DNA from: Heliocidaris erythrogramma
Taxonomy: Eukaryota; Echinodermata; Echinoidea; Camarodonta; Echinometridae
Assembly (NCBI GenBank): GCA_025617745.1
Contig: CM046863.1
Location: 59,600,085-59,664,084 of the forward strand
Reading direction: 5' to 3'
Length of the DNA: 64,000 nucleotides
In this document: positions 1-11,474 of the stretch, piece after piece
Numbering within the stretch: position 1 is the stretch's first letter
Layout: every line of letters begins with the position of its first letter
Notes under the pieces: generated by a model
The model's input: only the letters and a program-made list of their open reading frames with translations
What the model was told of the DNA's origin: nothing
The model's database searches: none
Program-made: the position numbers and the translations under genes

Positions 1-1106
1 GAAAATGGACCGGTAGCCAATGAAGTGAGCGGAGAACAGGAGATATATGGTCATGTTTTCTGCTAAGAGTGACTAATCTAGCGGCTGAATTTTGGATACG
101 TTGAAGTGGGGATATATGAGAAAGAGGGAGACCAGCAAGGAGGGAGTTGCAGTAGTCCAAATGAGAGGAGACAAAGGCGTGGACAAGTCGCTCAGCGGAT
201 GATTGGTCAAGCAGACGCCTGATCTTCCCTATTTTAAAAATACCCCAAGATGCAGATTTGCAGATGTTTCTAATGTGGTGTTTAAGGGTTAAGTGTTTGT
301 CCAAAGTAAAGCCAAGGTCTCTAACACATTCAGAACTCTTTATTACTCCATCCTGAGTATTTAAATTTGCTAGAGGATCTGTATTCCTGAACTGAGACGA
401 AAAATGGATGAGTTCAGACTTGTCTTCGTTCAGACGGAGTCTGTTAGTAGTGGACCAGGCTTTGATGTCCATGAGACATTCTCTCAGTGAGTTAACAGCA
501 GCAATCCTATCACCAGGTGACATAGTAATGTAAATTTGAGTGTCATCGGCGTACATAGCGTAGTTGACACCAGGATGGCGATTGATGATTCTTGCGAGGG
601 GACCTGTATAGAGCAGAAAAAGCAGGGTACCGGCAACGGACCCTTGTGGAACTCCACAGCTGAGAGAACAAGGAGTTGAACAAGTCTCACTGATTATCAC
701 ACTCTGTGTGCGATCTTGAAGGTATGACTTGATCCATTGGATGACAGTGCCTGTGATGGAATAGTAATTACTTAGTCGTTGTAGAAGCAAGGTGTGATCG
801 AGCGTGTCAAACGCAGCCGAATAATCCAGGAGAAGAAGAGCAGCCTCACTGCCCTTATCAACAGCAAGGAGGAGATCATTCAGCACTTTCAACAATGCAG
901 TTTCTGTTGAGTGGAAGTTGCGATACGCTGACTGGTTTACAGGAAGCAGATGATTACTGTCCACATGAAACATTAGCTGATTAGCCACAATCCTTTCAAG
1001 GAGCTTACTCACAAATGGCAGGTTGGCAATTGGTCGATAATTGCTGAGAACATCAGGATCGAGGTTTGGTTTCTTCAGCTGAGGGGGAAACAAGAGAGTG
1101 TTTAAA
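1..1106 (-). mobile_element. Non-LTR retrotransposon reverse transcriptase fragment (CR1/L2-like)
   Basis: One uninterrupted minus-strand frame runs from about 1106 off the left window edge, roughly 368 codons without a stop. Reading it I see, in order, an NYRPI motif near 1050, AFDTLDH near 810, a GVPQGS motif near 650, the catalytic YADD at 542-553, and close to the edge SAARLV and HWLPV, which are typical of the RT tail in CR1/L2-type elements. No endonuclease domain is present. The reading frame stops abruptly where the ACCACAG-rich inverted repeat begins at 1104, so the 5' part is truncated. It looks young because the frame is intact. It is not part of the NLR gene. The exact clade is uncertain. 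Confidence 0.88.
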
Positions 1107-1290
1107 TACCACAGGAAATACTACAAAGAAATATGTACCACAGAAATATCGTACAACAGTACGTGCTGTGTTATTTATGTGGTAGAGTGTACACGGCTGT
1201 AAAAGATACCACATAAATCATAAATAACACAGCACTGTCGTATGATATTTCTGTGGTACATTTTTCTTTGTAGTATTTCCTGTGGTATTT
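1104..1290. repeat. Long inverted repeat (about 80-bp arms, 22-nt spacer)
   Basis: The arm at 1104-1184 is nearly the reverse complement of 1207-1290. Both contain the ordered blocks AAATACCACAGGAAATACTA, GTACCACAGAAATATC and ACAGCA on opposite strands. The right arm carries one short insertion near 1218. The spacer is 1185-1206. Such a sequence could fold into a long hairpin. It abuts the retrotransposon break at 1104, so it may be the end of a foldback element inserted there. Confidence 0.85.
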
Positions 1291-2005
1291 CTTTTACCAC
1301 ATGGCTACCACAGGCGATCACATCAGCAGTATACCACAGGAATCTGTGTGGGTCTTTTCATCCCTGTGGTATTTTTAGGTCCAAGTATGTACCACAGGCT
1401 ACTCCTCTGCAGCACCACAGGAATCTGTATGGTATCTCTTACAGCCTTGTCACACTGTACAACAGTACAGCACTGTTGTATGATATTTCTGTGGTAAATT
1501 TTCTTTGTAGTATTTCCTGTGGGTAAATGGGTACCACATGGGTACCACGGGCGACACATACCACAGGAATCTGTGTGGGCCTTTTCATACCTGTGGTATT
1601 TTTATTTCCAAGTATGTACCACAGGCTATACTCCTCTGCAGTACCACATGAATCTGTGTGGGCCTTTTCATCCCTGTGGTAGTTTTAGTTCCAAGTATGT
1701 ACCACAGGCTATACTCCTCTGCAGTACCGCAGGAATCTGTGTGGGCCTTTTCATCCCTGTGGTATTTTCTGTGGTATTACACTGTACTATATAAATACCA
1801 CAGCACTGCTGTATGGTATTTTTGTGGCATAGTTTTTCTTTGTGGTATTTCTTATGGTATTTTTCATACCACATGGGTGCCACAGGCTACACCTCTGCAG
1901 TACCACATGCTTATGTGTGGTACCTCTTCATCCCTGTGGTATTTTCTGTGGTATTATAAAGTACCATAGAAATACCACAGGAATACCACAGGATATTTTT
2001 GTAAG
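1291..2005. repeat. ACCACAG/CTGTGGT-rich degenerate tandem repeat
   Basis: The heptamers ACCACAG and CTGTGGT recur on both strands throughout. A sub-unit beginning ACCACAGGAATCTGTGTGGG recurs near 1333, 1559, 1641 and 1724, about 83 bp apart in the last pair. A larger unit beginning ACAGCACTG recurs near 1228, 1466 and 1800. Short open frames here are by-products of the repeat and are not genes. Confidence 0.8.
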
Positions 2006-2544
2006 GGTTAATTCAAGCTGCCAACAAGAAAGATACGCGAGCCTAGTATATTTCAATAAATGTTGAAACCATGGGTGCGATCTGGGGAGGGTTGGAGACC
2101 GTGACGCACCCCCTGAAATTCTGAAGATTGTACAGCAACTAGTAAAAGTCATTATTGTTTTGATTTTTTTTTAGAACTAGATGACAAACAAGCGTCCCGC
2201 AAATAATCACATTTTACTGCACTTGAGAGAGCATCTGGTCCGGAGGGGGGGGGGGGGGGGGGGGGGGGACGCGCCCCTATAATTCTGAAGATTGTACAGC
2301 AACTAGTGGTAAGGCTAGTCACCCCCCACCCCTGCCGTGACAAGAAATCGGTGCTCATGGTTGAAAAAAATCACCTCCGTCTATTGTAGGTTCCAAAATT
2401 TTTAGCTTTCATTACTGTGAGAAACAATTATTGCAAATTGGAAACAGTCCGTTTAGATGAGAAAGTGTGCTTGTTTTAAAGTTCTATTTTATGGAATGAG
2501 AAGAAGAAAAAAAAATAAGTGAATGAATTCTTAATCTTTTGCAG
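2006..2544. repeat. Local duplication with poly-G tract, otherwise non-coding
   Basis: The 26-bp block that starts ATTCTGAAGATTG occurs at 2118-2143 and again at 2282-2307, separated by 164 bp. A poly-G run of about 22 lies between them (near 2247-2268). A related block beginning TTAGAACTAGATGAC near 2172 recurs near 3266. The remaining sequence is AT-rich with no gene that I recognise. It ends in the pyrimidine tract and TTTTGCAG acceptor of the next exon. Confidence 0.6.
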
Positions 2545-2610
2545 GTGTATATCTACCAAACCAGCATGGACCATGTGACGAGAACAAGACTCCACTGCAA
2601 ATTAACCCAG
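2545..2610 (+). CDS. Candidate small linker exon upstream of the NACHT exon
   Basis: A 66-nt open block is bounded by a TTTTGCAG acceptor (ending 2544) and a GTATGA donor (2611). Read with two leading bases, it encodes VYLPNQHGPCDENKTPLQINP and leaves one base. That phase-1 end joins exactly to the two leading bases of the acceptor at 3774, creating a GAT codon and continuing into SYRVKISE. The exon is therefore 1-1 symmetric. I do not recognise its sequence. Its upstream partner is not visible. Support comes only from splice signals and phase agreement. Confidence 0.55.
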
Positions 2611-3773
2611 GTATGATTGGAACATAAGGCAACGAAGCACATAAACATATTTTAATTTAAGTCTTGCTTATCTTCCTCAACACGCATTTCATAGTGTGGA
2701 AATAGAGTTTTCATGCAGTGTATATGAATTCGGATATCATTTTCGGAAAAATGAACCATCGGAATAATTAACTCCTTTCCCATTTCTTTTTTAAATTACG
2801 AACCCTGTTTCACTTTTAGAATTATAAACCATGGGAATAAGAATACGAAACTTCGGAATAAAGAACTTTTTTGGAATTTTGAACCTTTGGAAAAACGACA
2901 TGTAACATATTACTTTCGACACCTATGCTTAGCCTTTCCTCATGTAAAGGCTCAAATAATTGATCACTTATCGGGGAGATGGAAACGTGTGGAACTTGCG
3001 AAATGTTCGTTTACTTGTACACATAGCACGCCCGCTATGCGTGTCCGTCGGCCTAACGCAATAAAAGTTTAGATGGCACGGACTTCACCGAACTCAATAG
3101 GATGGTTCGCTCAGCTTTTTACTACTTCCATATCTACAGAATTACAGGTTGGTTAGACTACTTTTTGCTCCTCATTGCCCCTTTGCATCGTCGCCAACAT
3201 TGATGGCACAATGATTGTTTTTTTTTTTTCATATTTGTTTTTAATTGGATTTTCATTGCGTAAAATTAGAACTAGATGACAAATACCAGACAAAAATTCT
3301 TCAGAAGGGTCCCAGAAATAATCACAAGTCTGAGGGCACTCCCAGTACCGAATAGTTCTGAAGCTCCGATTCTGCTGCCTTCTATCATATCGAACCGGCT
3401 ATAAACCGGAAAACAATATTGTTGCACAAGAGAATCAAACTATTCACAGTCTTTTTTATGAGAAGTGTAGCCTGTAAATGGAAATATGGTTTTGATGCAA
3501 CGAGTGGTTAGTTGGTATCTTAGTTATCTGAAGAAAAAAAAAACATGTATTATAACAGAGAGAGACAGAGAGTCGAAGAAAAAAAACAGAATTGCATTTC
3601 GTTAGTTTTATGATAAGTTGTTTTATGATAAGTAAGAGAGCTATGTCGTACCCTATGATTCATTGGTAGGGGGATTGAAGGTCCTCATTTGACCAACTTC
3701 TTCACACAATATACTCATCAGGGGTTAAGACGAAAATGTGAATGGTTTGTCTTTTGTGATTGGATCATTTCAG
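2611..3773 (+). other. Intron before the NACHT exon
   Basis: This AT-rich stretch has no protein-like frame. It holds a third copy of the AACTAGATGACAAA block (near 3270) and a degraded relative of the 2118/2282 repeat. The acceptor is the pyrimidine-rich TTTGTGATTGGATCATTTCAG ending at 3773. A methionine start at 3689 would also give an open frame through the acceptor, but the protein similarity to NLR pre-NACHT sequence begins only after 3774. Confidence 0.5.
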
Positions 3774-5368
3774 ATAGCTACAGAGTGAAGATCTCAGAGT
3801 CCTTGACAGTCGAGCGATGTCGTGAAAAACTGGCGAAGAAATACCTCAATTCCTCATGCAAAATCCATATGGCTCCATGGGATCCAAATGACTTTGCTGA
3901 GTTTGAGGACATGCACACGGTTGTCACCATAGTGAAAAAGGACAAACATGGAAAAGACACAAAAGAGAAGGAGACTCTGTCGGGGTCTGTTGCTGAAATA
4001 CTTTCAACGGAAGTAAACGGCAGGCCACCAGAACGAATCCTCATTTCGGCCCCCGCTGGACGCGGGAAGACAACAGCTGTCGCTAAAATGGCTTACGACT
4101 GGGCTAACAGAGTGCAGAAATCACCCCATGAAAACTTGCCTCTGCTATTCGCTGTTAAGCTACGAAAAACCAGCAAGCAGACGTCAATCGCAGAAGCAAT
4201 CAGATCTCAGTTATTGAGTGACATTGCTGATCTAACCCAAGATGGACTACACAGATTTATCAAAGAAAATCAGGACATTTGTCACATCATACTAGACGGG
4301 CTAGATGAGTATGCCGGTATTTCCGCAAACAAAGGATTGGGAAGCAACATTGTCAGTGTGATCAGCTGGGAGGAATATCCAGAATGCAGAGTCCTTGTAA
4401 CAACACGCCCTCACCTAGAGAACTTCTTCAATCAAGGGGAACTTCCAAGGGTGTACACAAAGATGTGGATCGAAGGATTCTCCCGAGAGAGCTCAAGAGA
4501 GTACGTTGACAAATATTTTGCCTCGACTTCGAATCCTTCTAAGGGGCATGGTCTAAAGGATTACCTCGATGGCCAACCCCTGATTAATGAACTTGTTAGG
4601 ACACCTCTGTTTTGTCTCATGGTCTGTCATTTGTGGAATAAGGAACAACTGGACACGGATACCACAACCCAGACAGAACTCCTGGACAAAGTGAATGCAT
4701 TAATGATGCACCATGCCAACGCCCGTTCACAGTCAGGGGCACAGTTCACAACTGGTGAATTAAGCACAATAATTTGTAGCTTAGGGGAGATTGCTCTAGC
4801 TAGTTTACTCGACGATGCTAAAAAGCTAGTCTTCACACCACATGATTTCCGAAGAGTTCCAGCTATCCTTGAAAGTGCATGTGAGCTTGGGATAATATCC
4901 AAGACGACTGTTACTTCAGAACACCTTTCTCAGTCCCATGAGACCACTTCTACTATCATCGAGTTTTATCACAAACTCGCGCAGGAGCACTCAGCTGGAA
5001 AATATCTAGCTGCTGAATGGAAGAAATGCAAGAAGAGATTTTGGCCATGGAAGACTTCTAAGTTAGACACAGTACTGAAGAAGAAAGAAGCAAACATCGA
5101 TGACTATGAGCATCTCATCAGATTCGCTGCTGGCACGGATAGAAACCTCTGCATTAGAATAATGGAGGCTCTTCTTGCCAACGGATACTTGGATGAGAGC
5201 GAGCGATATCGTATTCTCCTTGACTGCTCATCAGAGACCAAGGGTACTGAAGGAAGCGTGTCTTCGTTGGTTCAAAGATGTGTAACTGCACAAAGTATTG
5301 TTCTGAAGTCCCCAACTGTCTACACAGTTGTTGGAATGCAGAATCTTCCACAGCAACTGAAGCTTCAG
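3774..5368 (+). CDS. NLR-like NACHT NTPase exon (large exon of the immune-receptor-like gene)
   Basis: This exon encodes the nucleotide-binding engine of an NLR-type protein, which in this family switches between ADP- and ATP-bound states and oligomerises in the cytosol. Numbering codons from 3776: a pre-NACHT segment with MAPWDPNDF (about 36-44), Walker A APAGRGKTT (92-100), Walker B LDGLDE (about 173-178), sensor TTRPH (209-213), and the conserved winged-helix/helical segment FYHKLAQEHSAGKYL (about 397-411). It is one unbroken 1,595-nt exon. The end is set by the CAG|GTATGT donor at 5368/5369, in phase 0; without that splice the frame runs only to 5413. The next exon (6172) also starts in phase 0. 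No death, CARD or PYD domain is visible in the window, so any effector domain must lie upstream of it or be absent. Confidence 0.9.
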
Positions 5369-6171
5369 GTATGTGGTGTGAAGACTTCCACCTCCCGTCA
5401 CTTAGACAAATAATTAGCATGATATCACATGTAAATTCCTTTAGGGGATTTCAAGTATTAATTTCTCATTTTTTTTACAGCACTGCGATCTACACCAGTG
5501 AAATGAATATACATGTATACGTATTTTAAATCACAAGACAGATATCCGTAGAGAACGTGCAAGAGTCGACATATATATCGATTTTACTTATTTAGCTTTA
5601 GATCCTCCTGTGCCGTTGAGCACATTGGGCAGCAAGCAAAATACTGGGTGAGAGAAAATTAAATGGCACACATTTAACGAATATACTTCGGAATGTACAC
5701 GCGTTAAGGACAGGACTGGATGGGCAATATCCAGATGGGAAACTACATGAAACGTAATGTCTAGAAGGAATGCACACTATCATCACTAGCCGGAATTTGA
5801 CACGTTGACTACTGATTTTTCTAATTCCCGTAGGATTAATACATATAGCGCACACTGTTCCAGTAGCCAATGGGTTAACGTGTATTCTCTGATTTTGGTT
5901 TTCATTACTATTGATAAACCGCGATTAGAACAGGCTGCAAAGAAATATCCTTCCATCAACCTTTAGCGCAGACAATAATCTTTCTATGCTGCTCTCACCT
6001 AACCCCGTTATTTCACAAAGGTTAAACTTGATAAGCACTTTCCTATTATGTTACTTCACTTTATTAAAAATAAAACCCCAGTTAATTCTATTCTGCCGTA
6101 TCTATATCTAAATCAAAACCAAACTGCATAATGTTTGTTATCTCTCATTCTCTATCAACTATTAAACACAG
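5369..6171 (+). other. Intron between NACHT exon and first LRR exon
   Basis: This is 803 nt of AT-rich sequence with no repeat or reading frame that I can support. The donor is GTATGT and the acceptor is the AAACACAG at 6164-6171. Confidence 0.6.
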
Positions 6172-6695
6172 GTTAGAGAAGTTAAATTCGAGGGGTCTAC
6201 TATGACTACAGACGTGACGAGTGGGTTATGGTCCTGTCTCGCATCATTTTCGATGCTTCATACTATTACCATAACCGACTCCTCTCTCAGTTTTCAATCA
6301 TCTCCTCCTAAGCTTTCATCCGTCACAAAGCTGATCGCCACGAAATTGATGTCACAGAGCTACGAAGGCCTGATCTCATCGTTACCTGCCTTGAAAGAGA
6401 TCGATGTCACTATTGATGATGTAGAGAGAGACACAACTCATATTACGGCCTCCAGGCCTATGGGGCACAGCAGGGATGAGCAGCTTGCTGTACATATCAA
6501 GCTACAAGCCTCGTCATCACTTTCAACAGAAGAGAAGACTGAATGGGGAGAGACGAATGCAACGGTGGGTCTTCTGGTCAGCGAACACACCCCAAACCAA
6601 CAATGCCTACGTGTGTCCGGGCTGAAGGGCAGGGATGAGGAAGCCTTGGTTGAACTCTTCGGAAAGTCAACACAACTAACGTCATTGAATTTTGA
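6172..6695 (+). CDS. LRR exon A (first after NACHT; chimeric)
   Basis: A 524-nt exon, phase 0 in and phase 2 out (donor GTAAGT at 6696). It opens VREVKFEGSTMTTDVTSGLW, unlike all other LRR exons, and continues WSCLASFSMLHTITI. From DSSLSFQSSPP onward it is nearly identical to exons B-E of the 3.7 kb array, with scattered changes such as ERDTTHI for ERDTAHI and EHTPNQQ for EQTPNQQ. The pattern of regularly spaced leucines and isoleucines (LHTITI, LKEIDVTI, QLTSLNF) fits LRRs that would form the ligand-sensing C-terminal part. The mix of a unique 5' part and a shared 3' part suggests gene conversion or unequal exchange. Confidence 0.85.
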
Positions 6696-8277
6696 GTAAG
6701 TAAATCTAGCCCTACAGACTATAGCACAAGCGTTGCTGGATACCCCAACATCGGATCGCAACGTCAATCTCGCCGACGCCTATAAAATTTAACAAATCGC
6801 CTAGGTATCGGTACCGCCGATTTTTATCTGACCCAAGCTTTAGTCTGTTTATCCTTTCTTGTCTTGTAAAGTACCTGTGAGTCCCCGTTCTTGTAGCAAT
6901 CTTTGTCTTCGTTCTGTAATGTTGTCATTAACCTGTTCAGTTCCCCTTTCTATAGCTTCCTTTTGTTCCACAAAATATGCAGAAGTTATAGACGTTACAT
7001 ATTTATCTGGAAACCTCGTTGCCCCAAAAATATATGTGGGTTTTCTTTCTCCTCGCTGCCAGAATATCGGAACTTTGAAATCCTCAGGGGAGGGGTGCTG
7101 CAGTAATTGCCGAGAGGGGGGGGGGGGGGCGGCTCCTTTTGCCCGAATATCAACTTTGGAATTTCTAAATGTTTGCGAGTGAGCAATTCTTTATAAAACT
7201 TTTTCTAGAGAAAATGCACAGAAGTTTCATACAGAAGTTACATGATTATCTTGGAATCTCGCTGTCCAAATAATGTGGATGTTTTATCTCCTCGCTGCCC
7301 GACTATGAAATGGTGGTCGTCCGAATATCGGAACTTTGAAAATCCTCGGGGCAGGCGGGCTGCAGGCTGCAGCCATCGCCGAAGATGGGGACGCCTTTTG
7401 CCCGAAAATTAACCCATTGACTACAGGGACCGGGTGGCTTCTGTATTGAGCCTATGAGAGTTAATAAATTGACCAGTCAACAGTAAACTTTCCATTGTTT
7501 TGCGAGCGAAGTCAGCGAACGAAGCGACCGAGCAAAATAGAAGATGGTCAGCTTTTCAATCTTTTTCTTTCTTTCCCTTTTCATTTCCTTCTTTTCTTTC
7601 TGTTTTTGATTTCCTTTGATTTCCCTTCGATTTTCTTTTTTCTTCTCCTTTCTCTTTTCTCTTCCTTTTCCCTTTTCCCACCACTCTTTCTTTTTGCCGA
7701 CAGAGATGGCGCATTTGCCGACAGCAATTTCGAGTGTGGGGGCCCGGGGGGGGGGGGGGGGGGGAGATTAGAAAATATGTTTCTATAAAAAATAGTGTAT
7801 ACATTTGTTGTATCCTGTAAATCCATGTGTGTTGTTTTTTGTGCGTTTTTTCCCTTCTATAACAGACTACACAGATCAATTGCCCTAATTTTTTTTCTTC
7901 AAACACAAATAGTCATTGTTCATCATAATGATGTCCTTATTAATATATTTTCATTGTTATATTTGTTATATTTATCATCATTATCACTATTATCAGGAAG
8001 TAGTAGTCGTAATAGTAATAGTAGTAGTAGTAGTAGTAATATCTTAACATCATGATTATTATTATTACTACCATAGTGGTAGTAGCAGTAGGAGCAGTAG
8101 TATCACTTTTATTTGTTGTAGGCCTATTATTGCTGGTGCTTCTTATAATTAATTCTTATTACCACGGTGCAGATGTAGATTTCGTTTCTTTTTTCTATAT
8201 TGATTGTATATGTTTATTTCCCAATAATTTATCTTATCACATTCTTTCCGTCATTTCTTTTTCAAATATATTTTTAG

Positions 8278-8320
8278 GAGTGAAAGTGGTTCTCTACACT
8301 GCGACATACATGCCGTCCAA
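8278..8320 (+). CDS. Mini exon 1 (43 nt)
   Basis: The acceptor is ATATTTTTAG (ending 8277) and the donor GTAAGTAG (8321). The first base completes the split codon left by exon A (GA+G), then it encodes SESGSLHCDIHAVQ and ends in phase 0. It thus bridges the phase-2 end of exon A and the phase-0 start of exon B. Confidence 0.8.
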
Positions 8321-8973
8321 GTAAGTAGACTGATATGTGCACATGCCTTTAAAATAACGGAGAATGGAAATTACCCCAGAATAGCATTGTCTGTCTTAAC
8401 TCTTTCATTGCCGATACTATGTGACAGATGGACTTGTCATTTTCAGTCACCAAATGCTCGACCACAGGAACGATATATATGGTGGTCAATGTATATCAAC
8501 ATTTTGAACATAAATCAAGCATTCTAAATATATGATTATAATTATATACTACCATAGAAATTTTCAGAGAAAATTGCAGATTTTTAAAAAGATATTAGAT
8601 ATTTCAACTTTAAACAATAGTAAACAAATGAGAAACCAAAAATAATTGGCAAAAAAGAAACTTAAATGTAATTTTCAATAATTCTTATGCATTAAATTGG
8701 GTAAAGTAATAATGTTTGGTATCATATTATATTTTGTGAAATAATAGATGGTTAATGAAGTGCAGACATTTGAAAAGTAAGCGTTGAATTTTTGAAGAGA
8801 ACTACACCCCTTGGCACAGTAAGAGTTAAACAATTAGACCATTTACCCGATTTTCAATGAAGTGATAGTTTGGACTAGGCTTTTAGACTTTTCCACTCGT
8901 TAACTACATGTAGTTAAATTATTTTATCCCCATACATGTATGTGAGAAGTGGTTTGTTTTCATTTCGTTACAG

Positions 8974-9497
8974 AATGCTATGCTTGAGATAAAGCATTGC
9001 CAGCTCTCTATTGAGATGACCGAAAACTTGTGGTCCTACCTCAGATCCGTCGCTGCTCTAAAACATCTCTTCATCTCAGACTCCTCTCTCAGTTTTCAAT
9101 CATCTCCTCCTAAGCTTTCATCCGTCACAAAGCTGATCGCCACGAAATTGATGTCACAGAGCTACGAAGGCCTGATCTCATCGTTACCTGCCTTGAAAGA
9201 GATCGATGTCACTATTGATGATGTAGAGAGAGACACAGCTCATATTACGGCCTCCAGGCCTATGGAGCACAGCAGGGATGAGCATCTTGCTGTACATATC
9301 AAGCTACAAGCCTCGTCATCACTTTCAACAAGAGAGAAGACTGAATCGGGAGCGACGATTGCAACGGTGGGTCTTCTGGTCAGGGAACAAACCCCAAACC
9401 AACAATGCCTACGTGTGTGCGGGCTGAAGGGCAGGGATGAGGAAGCCTTGGTTGAACTCTTCGGCAAGTCAACACAACTATCTTCATTGAATTTGGA
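8974..9497 (+). CDS. LRR exon B
   Basis: A 524-nt exon with a TTTCGTTACAG acceptor and a GTAAGT donor at 9498. It begins NAMLEIKHCQLSIEM and ends STQLSSLNLE. Candidate LRR segments are LEIKHCQLS, LKHLFISDSSLSF, LKEIDVTIDDV, CLRVCGLKG and LSSLNLE. The phase is 0 to 2. The protein sequence is the same as exons C and D. Confidence 0.9.
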
Positions 9498-9748
9498 GTA
9501 AGTAAATCTAGCCCTACAGACTATACACTCTGAGTTTTTAGACAATAATTAGTTCTTATGAAGGTCAGGGTCAAGGATATGCTGATATATATAGGAACCA
9601 AAGCATTCTCATTTAGGTCTGTTTTTTTGTGAAACAATGTCTTGTTCATGGAGCATTATTATAGTTTTGGATCTACGTTAATTTGTTCAGGTTCAATTTG
9701 TTCAATATGTTCAATTTCAACCCGACCTTTTCTAATCGTTCATTTTTT

Positions 9749-9779
9749 AGGTGGGCTGTACTTCAAGTACAGACCACCT
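9749..9779. repeat. Terminal hairpin of an interspersed element (copy in unit 1)
   Basis: A 31-nt imperfect palindrome: AGGTGG, G, CTGTACT, loop TCA, AGTACAG, A, CCACCT. It follows TTTTTT and precedes TTATT-rich sequence, then ACCCACTTTTTTGTGTCC. The same order (AG plus palindrome, A/T-rich tract, CCCACTTTCTTG, later GACGTCATCNAGGCGCC) is found at 40824 with a different palindrome. Copies also lie at 13469-13499 and 17189-17219 in units 2 and 3. Confidence 0.75.
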
Positions 9780-11425
9780 TCTGTTTGTGTACGACATTTT
9801 CTTTATTTATTATTATTATTTTTATTATTTATTTTTATTTCTACCCACTTTTTTGTGTCCGCTATATCTCCAAAACTGCTTGGTCAAATGTAATCAAGTT
9901 CGGTACGATGGTAGATATGGTTATTCTCTTGGCACACGAACATTTTCAATACAGTCATAGAGTATCGTGACGTCATCTAGGCGCCGTCGATGCGATTTCG
10001 ATGGATTTTGAGGGGTGAGAGGGGCACATTCGGCGGCAAGTCTGAGATGCTTCGTCAATCAATCGGGTTTTCCGCCGACAGAAATGACTATTTTTTGGTG
10101 ATCGGCGGCCTGTCGCTCATTTTTAAGTGCCAGTTAAAATTTTGCGATCGATCGGCGAAGAAAGCCCTGGCGGCACCCATCGCCGACTTTTCGGTGGCTG
10201 TCGGCGGCTAGTCTGTGATTCGGCCGGGGGACCATTGACTAATCGGCGGCGTATCGTCGTTTTATCTCCGATTTCATTGACTCGGCCGGGGACCATTGAC
10301 TAATCGTCAGCGTATCGTCGTTTTATCTCTGACTGAATGCCGACATATACCCCCCCCCCTCCCCCCATCGACGATGTTCAAAGGAAACCGTCGGGGGGGG
10401 GGGGGGGCGTCGGTTTTTTGTGAATGCTCGATAGCACAAGCGTTGCTGGATACCCCAACATCGGATCGCAACGTCAATCTCGCCGACGCCTATAAATCGG
10501 TACCGCCGATTTTTATCTGACCCAAGCTTTAGTCTGTTTATCCTTTCTTGTCTTGTAAAGTACCTGTGAGTCCCCGTTCTTGTAGCAATCTTTGTCTTCG
10601 TTCTGTAATGTTGTCATTAACCTGTTCAGTTCCCCTTTCTATAGCTTCCTTTTGTTCCACAAAATATGCAGAAGTTATAGACGTTACATATTTATCTGGA
10701 AACCTCCTTGCCCAAAAAATATATGTGGGTTTTCTTTCTCCTCGCTGCCAGAATATCGGAACTTTGAAATCCTGAGGGGAGGGGTGCTGCAGTAATTGCC
10801 GAGAGGGGGGGGGGGGGGGGCGGCTCCTTTTGCCCGAATATCAACTTTGGAATTTCTAAATGTTTGCGAGTGAGCAATTCTTTATAAAACTTTTTCTAGA
10901 GAAAATGCACAGAAGTTTCATACAGAAGTTACATGATTATCTTGGAATCTCGCTGTCCAAATAATGTGGATGTTTTATCTCCTCGCTGCCCGACTATGAA
11001 ATGGTGGTCGCCCGAATATCGGAACTTTGAAAATCCTCGGGGCAGGCGGGCTGCAGGCTGCAGCCATCGCCGAAGAAAGGGACGCCTTTTGCCCGAAAAT
11101 TAACCCATTGACTACGGGGACCGGGTGGCTTCTGTATTGAGCCTATGAGAGTTAATAAATTGACCAGTCTACAGTAAACTTTCCATTGTTTTGCGAGCGA
11201 AGTCAGCAAACGAGCAAAATAGAAGATGGTCAGCTTTTCAATCTTTTTCTTTCTTTCCCTTTTCATTTCCTTCTTTTCTTTCTGTTTTTGATTTCCTTTG
11301 ATTTCCCTTCAATTTTCTTTTTTCTTCTCCTTTCTCTTTTCTCTTCATTTTCCCTTTTCCCACCACTCTTTCTTTTTGCCGACAGAGATGGCGCATTTGC
11401 CGACAGCACTTTCGAGTGTGGGGGC

Positions 11426-11474
<49 letters not shown>

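Larger units (their letters stand above)
6721..10430 (+). repeat. Tandem cassette unit 1 of the 3.7 kb array
   Basis: The unit runs from ATAGCACAAGCGTTGCTGG at 6721 to the same sequence at 10431, a 3,710-bp period. In order it holds poly-G tracts (near 7118 and 7746), a pyrimidine-rich tract (about 7555-7700), the 43-nt mini exon, long exon B, a hairpin-ended element near 9749, and a CGGCGG-rich block (about 9990-10400). In exon A the intron jumps directly from CTACAGACT to ATAGCACAAG at about 6720, so the segment equivalent to 9528-10430 is missing there. No other gene is visible inside. Confidence 0.92.

Noticed and set aside
1104-2005. CRISPR-like array
   Set aside because: Repeat spacing is irregular, the spacers are themselves repetitive, and the genome is clearly eukaryotic.
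3689-3773. N-terminal extension of the NACHT frame starting at ATG 3689
   Set aside because: It lies before a good splice acceptor, its translation does not resemble NLR sequence, and the phase of the upstream exon fits the acceptor at 3774.
7495-7906. Frames with poly-Gly or poly-Pro in each 3.7 kb unit
   Set aside because: They arise from pyrimidine tracts and G runs; their lengths change with the G-run length between units.
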